From Nitrospinota bacterium (lineage in GTDB: Bacteria; JADFOP01): 12,319 nucleotides of DNA. Shown piece by piece: positions 1 to 4,919 of the stretch. Location of the stretch: positions 1-12,319 of the forward strand of contig JADFOP010000052.1 in assembly GCA_022562795.1 (NCBI GenBank). The letters run 5' to 3'. The position numbers and the translations under genes were made by a program. Below the pieces are notes generated by a model. It was not told the DNA's origin, ran no database searches, and saw nothing but the letters and a program-made list of their open reading frames with translations. Numbering within the stretch: position 1 is the first letter of the stretch; every line of letters begins with the position of its first letter.

Positions 1-215
1 CTGACTCGATTGAACCTCCAGGGGCAAATTACCCCAGTAATATTAACTTTTCCCCTCTAAGCGAAAGTAACGATTACCTGGGATAATCTTAACTACCGAG
101 TAAGTTCGCACTGCCACGCCGCATAATCCAGGATAAATGACGGTGCATAGCGGATTCGATAATCTCTCGACAGCATGATGGTGGTGGTTCTCGGTTGATA
201 ATCTTATTTGTCCTG

Positions 216-533
216 CTACGAGCCCTCCTGTCTCATCAGCTCAATAGCTTCCGTTGGGGTTAGCATGTTCTCGGGGATACGGTAGAAGCCTGCCTTCCAG
301 TTTTGGGTGTTCTTCGGCACTTCCAGTATCACATAGCTGTAATCGAGGAATTTGGCTGGCAGGATACGCTCTTGAACGAGCCGAGGTGGATGGTTTATCG
401 ATGCTATCCAATGCTCCTGTGCCAGATGAAATTTCTCAATCGCCCTTTCTAGGGATATCTCAAGGGGCGGAAGGGGGGTCGCACCCTTTTCCTCCTCATG
501 GCGAAGGGCTTTGGTTAGCCAGACCTTGACCAT
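216..533 (-). CDS. Hypothetical protein, 105 aa
   Basis: I do not recognise this protein. It is 105 aa, soluble in appearance, with a basic start (MVKVWLTKALRHEEEKG), a Glu/His-rich middle and no signal peptide, membrane segment or cysteine pair. Support that it is a real gene comes from its upstream signals. The ATG at 533-531 is preceded by the purine-rich Shine-Dalgarno AAAGGGGG about 7 bases away. A textbook extended -10 (TGATATAAT) lies at 552-560, giving a leader of only about a dozen bases. It diverges from the pair of small CxxC proteins starting at 670, so the two units share the 534-669 intergenic stretch. It sits in an AT-rich accessory segment unlike the GC-rich right half of the window. 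The plus-strand frame covering the same bases is taken to be its shadow. Confidence 0.65.
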   Translation of the reverse strand: MVKVWLTKALRHEEEKGATPLPPLEISLERAIEKFHLAQEHWIASINHPPRLVQERILPAKFLDYSYVILEVPKNTQNWKAGFYRIPENMLTPTEAIELMRQEGS

Positions 534-551
534 GATTTCCCCCTTTCATTG

Positions 552-560
552 ATTATATCA
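552..560 (-). promoter_or_regulatory. Extended -10 promoter of the 105-aa hypothetical gene
   Basis: Read on the minus strand the bases are TGATATAAT: a perfect TATAAT box with the TG dinucleotide one base upstream, the extended -10 arrangement. No good -35 hexamer is found 16-18 bases further up, as expected for extended -10 promoters. Predicted transcription start is near 545, just before the ribosome-binding site of the gene starting at 533. Confidence 0.55.
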
Positions 561-669
561 CCTCCCAGCGTGTCCCCGCTATGGTAGCCTAAGGATAACC
601 CCTGCAATGGAAGCCCGTATTACAAGCCACATCTGGACGATGGAGAAAATCTTGGGAGGAGGATAGGTA

Positions 670-828
670 GTGCCACAGGTCAAACTTTGTAAGTACTGCC
701 AGGAACCCATCGATGAAAGGGACGATGAATTTGTTCTTTTGAACCCTGAGGCAATGGGCGATAATGACAAGCCCCTCCCGGAAGCACTGTGGATTTATGC
801 TCACGTTAGGTGTCATGTCCAGGATTAG
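670..828 (+). CDS. Small CxxC...HxxC putative zinc-binding protein, 52 aa (first of a tandem pair)
   Basis: A 52-aa frame starting with GTG (670-672) and ending at TAG (826-828). The start is supported by a strong Shine-Dalgarno, GGGAGGAGG, within 6-15 bases upstream. The protein has Cys7-x2-Cys10 in the context CKYCQEPID, followed about 35 residues later by His45-x2-Cys48 near the C-terminus (YAHVRCH). The CxxC...HxxC spacing is like one zinc knuckle of a LIM or treble-clef fold, so a single zinc ion is the likely ligand (inference). The next gene, 33 bases downstream on the same strand, repeats the pattern with CHYCREPIW and YHVPC, so the two look like diverged tandem duplicates. Function is unknown. 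Small proteins of this sort are common on phages and mobile elements, where they often bind nucleic acid or partner proteins, but nothing here proves that role. Confidence 0.6.
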   Translation: MPQVKLCKYCQEPIDERDDEFVLLNPEAMGDNDKPLPEALWIYAHVRCHVQD

Positions 829-861
829 GAACGTAGGAAGAAAGGGTAATCTTTAATTCAA

Positions 862-1065
862 ATGGCGATTATGACTAACTTAAACAACGATATTGGCCTA
901 TGCCACTACTGTCGAGAACCCATCTGGGAGAACGATAGCTACGTCCAGAGGGGTAGTCTGGAAGGCAACGAGATAGAACAATACCATGTCCCATGCTTCA
1001 GAGAAGTGGAACCGAAAGGGAAGCATGGATTTATGGGTTCATTTTTTTTAGATGATGCGAAATGA
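862..1065 (+). CDS. Small CxxC...HxxC putative zinc-binding protein, 67 aa (second of a tandem pair)
   Basis: 67 aa with Cys14-x2-Cys17 (LCHYCREPIWENDSYV) and His42-x2-Cys45 (QYHVPCF), then a C-terminal tail with a Phe-rich stretch (FMGSFFLDD). It shares CxYCxEPI, an acidic stretch and the Y-H-x-x-C element with the preceding 52-aa protein, pointing to a tandem duplication. The start is uncertain. ATG at 862 has only a distant AAAGGG (15 bases); ATG at 871 is an alternative, and an in-frame stop (TAA 847-849) rules out a much longer protein. Translation may depend on the upstream gene. The segment is AT-rich (19 G/C in bases 841-900). The role is unknown and zinc binding is inferred from the four-residue pattern. 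Confidence 0.6.
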   Translation: MAIMTNLNNDIGLCHYCREPIWENDSYVQRGSLEGNEIEQYHVPCFREVEPKGKHGFMGSFFLDDAK

Positions 1066-1193
1066 ATGAAACATTGAAATGGGCCATCTACAATTTCTGC
1101 TGACTCAACTACATAATCGCCTTAGGAACTGACCCTTGTTTATCATTAGGTTTGATAAAATAGGGTAGCAGAGACATTGGCGGTGAATATTTC

Positions 1194-1352
1194 TTAAACT
1201 TTCTGTCCCTCTTTATATCCTTCTTTTCGTCTACATCGAGGACAGAGGCGGTTAGCCTTGCCCCAGCTGTCGAAGTAATCGCTACAGCCAAGGCATTTCA
1301 GGCGTACCGTTCCTTGTTTGGGTTTGGGTTGTGGCTTTTTTATGTAATTCAT
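1194..1352 (-). CDS. Small four-cysteine zinc-ribbon protein, 52 aa
   Basis: A short minus-strand frame: ATG at 1352-1350, TAA at 1196-1194. The protein opens with a Lys/Pro/Gln-rich basic arm (MNYIKKPQPKPKQG), followed by Cys20-x2-Cys23 (LKCLGCSDYFDSW) and Cys37-x2-Cys40 (NRLCPRCRRKE), and ends in a basic tail. The KCxxC...F-S...NRxCxxC layout resembles small zinc-ribbon proteins often found on phages, plasmids and integrative elements, which I know as a recurrent pattern rather than a characterised family. Its basic arm suggests nucleic-acid binding (inference). The ribosome-binding site is modest (GGGAAG just ahead of ATG), but an extended -10 box lies about 50 bases upstream. An in-frame TAA seven codons before the ATG limits any N-terminal extension. 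A different minus-strand frame over 1109-1291 overlaps it and has no recognisable motif. Confidence 0.6.
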   Translation of the reverse strand: MNYIKKPQPKPKQGTVRLKCLGCSDYFDSWGKANRLCPRCRRKEGYKEGQKV

Positions 1353-1399
1353 GTCTTCCCAGAACTCTTATTGCTATGGACAGTGACCTGCCCCCATTC

Positions 1400-1408
1400 A
1401 TTGTACCA
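1400..1408 (-). promoter_or_regulatory. Probable extended -10 promoter of the 52-aa zinc-ribbon gene
   Basis: Minus strand reads TGGTACAAT: a -10 box one base off consensus with the extended TG element. No convincing -35 is seen. The predicted start is near 1393, about 40 bases ahead of the ATG at 1352. Supported by position and sequence only. Confidence 0.4.
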
Positions 1409-1764
1409 CCTACAAAGAGGTATTGACTATCTTAAGGATCGCCATACTTAGGTTCTATTACACGATGTAGTCTTAACTCGTGGCCCTAGGGGGCCAGGGG
1501 CAATAACTGTTGAAATATGCCCTCTAAGACGGTCCATGGATGGAGTTTCCTTTTTAGGAAGGAGAAGCCTCGGCATATGGTGTCTGGGTTCCGCCTGAGG
1601 CGGGCCTGAGGCGGAGGGCCGGGCGACCCCGACCTACCCGGGATGCGGACAGGGAGTCCGCCTTAAAAGGAGTCGGGGTCAGGGGGTCGCAGGCGACCTT
1701 TGGTCGGCCCGACTACCCGGTGGATGCGGACAGGGACGAGCCCTGTCCCTACAGTGAGGCCCAT

Positions 1765-1790
1765 TGTAGGGACACCCCATGTGGGTGTCC
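1765..1790. repeat. 26-bp palindromic intergenic repeat, copy 1
   Basis: Begins TGTAGGGACA and ends GGGTGTCC. It folds as a hairpin with stem GGACACCC/GGGTGTCC (1770-1777 with 1783-1790). Its left end also pairs perfectly over 10 bases with 1744-1753 (TGTCCCTACA), so two alternative structures are possible. It matches the copy at 1810-1835 at 24 of 26 positions. Confidence 0.75.
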
Positions 1791-1809
1791 TCTACAGGGT
1801 CTGTCTCAA

Positions 1810-1835
1810 TGTAGGGACGCCCCTTGTGGGTGTCC
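1810..1835. repeat. 26-bp palindromic intergenic repeat, copy 2
   Basis: Begins 45 bases after copy 1 begins and differs from it at two positions. One difference, in the stem, is A to G and would still pair as G-U in RNA; the other lies in the loop (A to T). Retention of the hairpin despite sequence change is what one expects of a dispersed structured repeat. Whether further copies exist elsewhere in the genome cannot be seen here. Confidence 0.75.
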
Positions 1836-1855
1836 GCGAACAGGCATGACCCCAA

Positions 1856-1889
1856 CTAAAAGGATGAACCCCTCCGCATACACGGTTCA
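1856..1889 (-). terminator. Weak candidate terminator after the SDR gene
   Basis: On the minus strand TGAACC (1889-1884) pairs with GGTTCA (1870-1865) across a 13-base loop, followed by TCCTTTTAG. The position, about 40 bases past the stop codon of the reductase gene, is right. The stem is short and the loop large, so this is tentative. Confidence 0.25.
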
Positions 1890-1926
1890 GCCTCCCAGCC
1901 CACGGACATCCGCCTGTGACGGGCCC

Positions 1927-2772
1927 CTACATCTCATCGAGCTTGACGAGCTCGGCGCTTGCGTCCCATAGCCGACTGGCGACTTCCTTATTGTATGACT
2001 CCTCGGACGTTTTCACCGGGGTCTTTTCGACGAAGTATTTGCCGGTCACCCCTTCCACGTCGGGAGACGATGCGAGGTAGATGACCGTCTCGGCGCCCTT
2101 TTCAGGGCTTAAGAGCATGGGGCTCATCAGCGGCCAGAGAATACGGAGCCACAGCGCGGCGTCCTTGGCAAGCCTGGTCGCGACAACGCCAGGATGCATG
2201 CAGTTGGCAGCGACCCCCGTCCCTTCCAGCCTTTTTGCGAGCTCGTAGGTGAAGAGGACGTTGGCGAGCTTTGAGTGATCGTAGACGCGCATCCCAGCGT
2301 ATCCTCTCTCCATCTGGAGGTCGTCGAAGTCGATGGTAGCCCCCTTGTGGGCGTTCGAGCTTACGTTGACGATCCGGGAGGGGGCGCTCGCCTTGAGGAC
2401 GTCGAGCAGAAGGTTCGTAAGGAGAAAGTAAGCGAGATGATTGAGGGCGAAGGTCGCCTCGATGCCGTCTTCGGTGAGCCTCCGGGTCCCGATGATGGCC
2501 CCGGCGTTGTTCACCAAAACATCGAGGCGCCGGTGTCGGCGGGCGAACTCCTCGGCGAGACGTCGGATCGCCCCTTGGGAGGAGAGATCGGCTATAAGCA
2601 GCTCCACCGACTCGTTTCCGCTCGTTTCGGCGATCTCCGCCCTCGCAGCCTCGCCACGGCCCCTGTCTCGGCAGACCATCGCCACCGTGGCGCCTCGCGT
2701 CGCCAGGGCCAGGGCGGTCGCCTTTCCGATCCCGGAGTTGGCCCCGGTCACGAGACAGACCTTGGAGCGCAT
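1927..2772 (-). CDS. Short-chain dehydrogenase/reductase, retinol-dehydrogenase-like, 281 aa
   Basis: A classical SDR with a Rossmann fold. It has the cofactor motif TGANSGIG (residues 9-16), Asp62 of the adenine-ring site, NNAG (88-91), Asn111, the catalytic Ser (VNVSS, 136-140), Tyr164 and Lys168 in YDHSK, and HPGVV (193-197). Arg35 after beta-2 (MVCRD) suggests NADP(H) preference, as in retinol dehydrogenase-type SDRs (RDH11-14/WWOX-like), which are the closest group by eye. The substrate in bacteria is unknown; a hydrophobic alcohol or ketone is a fair guess. The start is ATG at 2772-2770, because the Rossmann motif begins right after it; the frame is open up to 3108, but that stretch is antisense-like shadow of the upstream gene. 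The ATG overlaps the stop of the Yip1-like gene as TGATG, so the two are probably translationally coupled. Confidence 0.85.
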   Translation of the reverse strand: MRSKVCLVTGANSGIGKATALALATRGATVAMVCRDRGRGEAARAEIAETSGNESVELLIADLSSQGAIRRLAEEFARRHRRLDVLVNNAGAIIGTRRLTEDGIEATFALNHLAYFLLTNLLLDVLKASAPSRIVNVSSNAHKGATIDFDDLQMERGYAGMRVYDHSKLANVLFTYELAKRLEGTGVAANCMHPGVVATRLAKDAALWLRILWPLMSPMLLSPEKGAETVIYLASSPDVEGVTGKYFVEKTPVKTSEESYNKEVASRLWDASAELVKLDEM

Positions 2773-3305
2773 CAGACCGGTTTTGCGGGAAGACCCATGA
2801 GAGAAAACAAGAGGGTGAGGATCAACGCTTGGACTACCCAGCCGATCACGCAAACCCCAACGGCGCGCCACGTGCTCGTATAGTCCAGAGCTTGCCTGAC
2901 CGCGATTATCATCGCGACGAGCATCCAGATCGAGGCGACCATCATTACGATCCCCGCAAGAGGCGGGATGACGCCCAGGATGCGAATCAACCCGGGGGAG
3001 CTCGAAAAGCCGATGGTTCGCAACAGCTCGCCGTGATCGGCTTTCGTCTGCGGCTCGGCAAGGAGTTTCGTCCCGATAAAGTAGGTGAGGTAGGCCCAGA
3101 TATACCACGCGACGAGGGCGACGATTGTGCCCACGACAATCCCGCCGACCCCTCCTCTTCCAAAGGTTCCGACTCCGGCCGCTATGCTGGAGAGAACGAC
3201 AACGCCCGTTGCCTGGCCCATCGCCCCCTTGTCGGCCTCGACCTCCTCGTAGAGGTTGACGTCGAGCTTGGCGGCGCGGATGATACGATCCATAAGAGGA
3301 TTCAT
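2772..3305 (-). CDS. Yip1-domain-like integral membrane protein, 177 aa
   Basis: A polytopic membrane protein with a short cytoplasmic start (MNPLMDRIIRAAKLDVNLYEEVEADKGA) resembling the N-terminal lead-in of bacterial Yip1-family proteins. Hydrophobic stretches lie at about residues 33-49, 53-78, 105-137 (long enough for two passes) and 147-171. The loop at 79-104 is polar. Yip1-family proteins in bacteria are of unknown function, and this assignment rests on the overall pattern, so 'multi-pass membrane protein' is the safe call. ATG at 3305-3303 is preceded by AAGGG seven bases upstream. Its stop codon overlaps the start of the SDR gene by one base (TGATG), making a two-gene unit; a membrane protein paired with a reductase could tether or supply it (inference). 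The leader contains a triple 10-bp repeat. Confidence 0.7.
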   Translation of the reverse strand: MNPLMDRIIRAAKLDVNLYEEVEADKGAMGQATGVVVLSSIAAGVGTFGRGGVGGIVVGTIVALVAWYIWAYLTYFIGTKLLAEPQTKADHGELLRTIGFSSSPGLIRILGVIPPLAGIVMMVASIWMLVAMIIAVRQALDYTSTWRAVGVCVIGWVVQALILTLLFSLMGLPAKPV

Positions 3306-3407
3306 CGTCGTACCCTTGTTACGCTAAAGGATTCAAAGGATCGGGGGGAGACGGGATCCGTCCCGGCGAAGGAGCTTGGACGGTACGGGATCACCCCCGG
3401 CGGCGGC

Positions 3408-3437
3408 CGATTTTCCGCGATTTTCCGCGATTTTCCG
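3408..3437. repeat. Three perfect tandem copies of a 10-bp unit
   Basis: The unit CGATTTTCCG is repeated exactly three times with no spacer. It lies in the leader between the possible -10 box at 3476-3481 and the start of the Yip1-like gene at 3305, so the RNA would carry three CGGAAAATCG units. The 10-bp period matches roughly one helical turn, which would place the copies on the same DNA face. Confidence 0.9.
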
Positions 3438-3475
3438 AATACGGCGCTAATCATAAATGGCTATGGCTTCTCAAA

Positions 3476-3481
3476 ATTATA
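3476..3481 (-). promoter_or_regulatory. Possible -10 box for the Yip1-like/SDR unit
   Basis: Minus strand reads a perfect TATAAT (context GTCTATAATTTTG). No good -35 lies 16-18 bases upstream, though an A-rich run is there. The predicted start leaves a leader of roughly 165 bases containing the triple repeat. Tentative. Confidence 0.35.
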
Positions 3482-3537
3482 GACGCAGGGATTTTTTAAT
3501 GCGGCTCGCGACCCAACTGGGTCCGGATTTCGTCCAC

Positions 3538-3702
3538 TCACGGGGGGCAGGCCCCGTCGGCTTCCACCCAATCGGGGTTATCCTCCTTGATCGCATCAAT
3601 GATGTGATGGTCCGTGTGTTTAAGAAAGGCCATGAGGTCCCGCTTCATCGTCTCGCCGCAGGTCGGGCAGGTATAGGTTCGATGCGTCTGCTCCTCGCCC
3701 AT
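3538..3702 (-). CDS. Small CxxC/H-rich putative zinc-finger protein, 54 aa
   Basis: 54 aa, with Cys12-x2-Cys15 (YTCPTCGETM) followed 12-18 residues later by His28 and His31-His32 (LKHTDHHI), a C2H2-like ligand set, then an acidic tail (EDNPDWVEADGACPP). Sequence-specific DNA binding is not implied; many bacterial mini-proteins use this layout structurally. The start chosen is ATG at 3702-3700, because GGAGGG lies six bases ahead of it. An in-frame TTG at 3723 would add seven residues but has no comparable site. A good promoter with an embedded palindrome lies about 60-85 bases upstream. It stands alone between rsmI and the Yip1-like gene. I do not recognise the family. Confidence 0.65.
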   Translation of the reverse strand: MGEEQTHRTYTCPTCGETMKRDLMAFLKHTDHHIIDAIKEDNPDWVEADGACPP

Positions 3703-3758
3703 GGCGCGCCCTCCATCTCTCAATTCTAAAACGGATTACGATACAGCCTGCACGGCTC

Positions 3759-3786
3759 ATTCTACCCTACTAGAATCTAGTATCAA
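3759..3786 (-). promoter_or_regulatory. Promoter with palindromic operator candidate, upstream of the 54-aa gene
   Basis: Minus strand: -35 TTGATA (3786-3781), 16-base spacer, -10 TAGAAT (3764-3759); each box is one base off consensus. A perfect 15-bp palindrome, TACTAGA-A-TCTAGTA (3768-3782), occupies most of the spacer and touches the -35. Such placement is typical of a repressor operator. The regulator is unknown; autoregulation by the small Cys/His protein it drives is one possibility. Confidence 0.5.
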
Positions 3787-3804
3787 ATGCCAGCTTTTCC
3801 GGCG

Positions 3805-4494
3805 TCAGCTCGGGGCTTTCTTCGGAGGCGCCCCGACGAGCACCGTCACCTCCCCCTTGACCTCGCGGTCGGCCAGGGCCTCGTTGAGCTCAGCCACACT
3901 CCCCCTGATAAACTCCTCGTAGCGCTTCGAGACCTCCCTGGCCACGACGCAGGGCCTCTCTGGCCCGAAGGTCTCAAGCAATTCGGCAAGGAGCTTCTTG
4001 AGCCTCCGTGGCGACTCGTAGAGGACGACCGTGTGTCCCAGGGCCGCGAGCTCCTCCAGCCGCCTCTTGCGCCGGCCCGATTTCGTCGATAGGAAGCCCT
4101 CGAACGTGAAGGTGTCGGTGGGCAGGCCCGAAGCCGAAAGGGCGGCGATGAGGGCCGTCGGGCCGGGGACAGGCACGACGGCCACGCCCGCCTCAACGGC
4201 GGCACGCACAAGCCGGACGGCGGGGTCGGAGATACCGGGGGTCCCGGCGTCGGTCACGAGCGCCACGGATGCCCCGGCCGCAAGTCTGGCGATGAGCTCG
4301 GCCTGCTTCTTGGCCGGGCTGTGGGCGTGGTAGCTCGTAAGCGGCGTGGAGATGCCGTATGCGCTCAAGAGCTTCCGGGTAACGCGGGTATCTTCGGCGG
4401 CGATGAGGTCGGCGGACCGCAAGACCTCGACGGCACGGTGGGTGATGTCCCCCAGGTTGCCGATGGGGGTGGCGACGATGTAGAGGGCGTCCAT
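3805..4494 (-). CDS. rsmI: 16S rRNA (cytidine1402-2'-O)-methyltransferase RsmI, short form, 229 aa
   Basis: Transfers a methyl group from S-adenosylmethionine to the 2'-hydroxyl of C1402 in the decoding centre of 16S rRNA. It is a tetrapyrrole-methylase-fold (class III) enzyme with the family's signature blocks in order: ATPIGNLGDIT (8-18), EDTR (34-37), SYHAH (54-58), TDAGTPGISDP (81-91), PVPGPTA (108-114), FEGFL (131-135), YESPRR (159-164), and VAREVSKRYEEFIRG (184-198). The product ends at GEVTVLVGAPPKKAPS, right after the catalytic domain. Longer homologues such as the E. coli enzyme have an additional C-terminal helical domain of roughly 45-50 residues that is missing here. ATG at 4494-4492 starts directly at the conserved LYIVATP; only a weak GGGAT lies upstream. 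Transcription is away from the 86-aa gene at 4628. Confidence 0.93.
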   Translation of the reverse strand: MDALYIVATPIGNLGDITHRAVEVLRSADLIAAEDTRVTRKLLSAYGISTPLTSYHAHSPAKKQAELIARLAAGASVALVTDAGTPGISDPAVRLVRAAVEAGVAVVPVPGPTALIAALSASGLPTDTFTFEGFLSTKSGRRKRRLEELAALGHTVVLYESPRRLKKLLAELLETFGPERPCVVAREVSKRYEEFIRGSVAELNEALADREVKGEVTVLVGAPPKKAPS

Positions 4495-4576
4495 CTCGAT
4501 CCCATGACGCTTCAGGCCAAGCCATCCAATGCCCCAAGGGAGGGGAACACCTCTTGCAAATTACCAAGCGTAAACA

Positions 4577-4608
4577 CGCCCCTCCTCGGACGAGGGGCGC
4601 TCAAGCGC
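4577..4608 (+). other. Two adjacent hairpins in the leader of the 86-aa gene
   Basis: CGCCCCTC (4577-4584) pairs perfectly with GAGGGGCG (4592-4599) over a 7-base loop, immediately followed by GCGC-TCAA-GCGC (4597-4608), sharing bases with the first. There is no T-tract, so it is not a simple terminator. The GGAGG of the 4628 gene follows directly, so the structures could affect its translation. They also sit on the rsmI upstream side. Confidence 0.4.
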
Positions 4609-4627
4609 CGCGGAGGTTATACGCCCG

Positions 4628-4888
4628 ATGCGTCTGGATAAGGCCTGGCCCCTCGTAGTTGTTGACAACACTTATCGTTGCGGCCACTGCCTCTCGCTAA
4701 AGGTAGAGTGGGCGGAGCTAGAGGCTATCCGCTACCGCGACCACATGGGGGGCAAAGTTATCATAGAGCCGGGTTATTTCTGCCTAGAATGCGAACAGAT
4801 ATCCTTGCCCAACAAGGCCGACGAAGCCATGGGAAGGCACCCCAAAAGAAACCTCGAGGGACGCCCTCCGGGCCTCCCTCGAACGTAG
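4628..4888 (+). CDS. Putative zinc-ribbon protein, 86 aa
   Basis: The protein has Cys18-x2-Cys21 (YRCGHCLSL) and Cys52-x2-Cys55 (YFCLECEQI), separated by about 30 residues with a beta-like stretch (KVIIEPGYF). This is the usual layout of a four-cysteine zinc ribbon; zinc binding is inferred. The N-terminal residues (WPLVVVDNTY) look like a strand leading into the first knuckle. Start ATG 4628 has GGAGG 11 bases upstream, a little far but usable. The last dozen codons coincide with the hairpin I assign as the icd terminator, so the C-terminal tail (RPPGLPRT) may be dictated by that structure rather than by protein function. It is the only plus-strand gene in the right two-thirds of the window, divergent from rsmI and convergent with icd. 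No family recognised. Confidence 0.55.
   Translation: MRLDKAWPLVVVDNTYRCGHCLSLKVEWAELEAIRYRDHMGGKVIIEPGYFCLECEQISLPNKADEAMGRHPKRNLEGRPPGLPRT
4844..4882 (-). terminator. Rho-independent terminator of the isocitrate dehydrogenase gene
   Basis: TCGAGGGA (4854-4861) pairs perfectly with TCCCTCGA (4875-4882), and inside it GCCC (4863-4866) pairs with GGGC (4870-4873) around a three-base loop: about 12 base pairs with one mismatch. On the minus strand the stem is followed by GGTTTCTTTT, a T-rich tail. It lies about 40 bases past the icd stop and inside the 3' end of the convergent 86-aa gene. Confidence 0.65.
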
Positions 4889-4919
4889 CAGGACTCGTAT
4901 CCTCGGAGGCGGGGCCCTT

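Larger units (their letters stand above)
1353..1926. other. Gene-free intergenic stretch rich in inverted repeats
   Basis: This 574-base stretch holds no coding frame I trust. Beyond the promoter at 1400-1408, it carries a series of potential hairpins: TGGCCC/GGGCCA at 1481-1496; ATATGCC/GGCATAT at 1515-1521 and 1572-1578; CCGCC-TGA-GGCGG at 1591-1603 with its half repeated (CCTGAGGCGG at 1594-1603 and 1605-1614); GACCCCGAC/GTCGGGGTC at 1625-1633 and 1672-1680 enclosing GCGGAC/GTCCGC; and GGACAGGG/CCCTGTCC at 1728-1748. A duplicated 26-bp palindromic unit follows, described separately. The element GGATGCGGACAGGGA occurs twice (from 1641 and from 1722). The plus-strand frame at 1720-1971 is built from these repeats and is not a gene. 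Confidence 0.7.

Noticed and set aside
93-176. 27-codon minus-strand frame (MLSRDYRIRYAPS...)
   Set aside because: Too short, no ribosome-binding site, no motif.
82-204. Three copies of GATAATCT (82, 158, 197)
   Set aside because: Irregular spacing in AT-rich DNA, no flanking conservation, no gene clearly controlled; chance is sufficient.
589-816. Minus-strand frame of 75 codons
   Set aside because: Lies opposite the 52-aa CxxC gene, which has the better ribosome-binding site and a motif shared with its neighbour.
1109-1291. Minus-strand frame of 60 codons
   Set aside because: Overlaps the zinc-ribbon gene in another frame, with no motif and no convincing ribosome-binding site.
1765-1835. 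Possible CRISPR array (two near-identical 26-bp units 45 bases apart)
   Set aside because: Only two imperfect copies, the units are long palindromes, the intervening 19 bases are short for a spacer, and no cas gene is nearby.
1720-1971. Plus-strand frame of 83 codons rich in Cys and Pro
   Set aside because: The translation is made of repeated palindromic DNA units (two CRDxPCGCP blocks) and runs into the SDR gene, so the cysteines are not evidence of a zinc protein.
2275-2883. Plus-strand frame of 202 codons opposite the SDR gene
   Set aside because: Antisense shadow; the minus strand carries the full SDR motif set.
2829-3482. Plus-strand frame of 217 codons opposite the Yip1-like gene
   Set aside because: Highly charged, low-complexity translation typical of antisense to a hydrophobic membrane protein.
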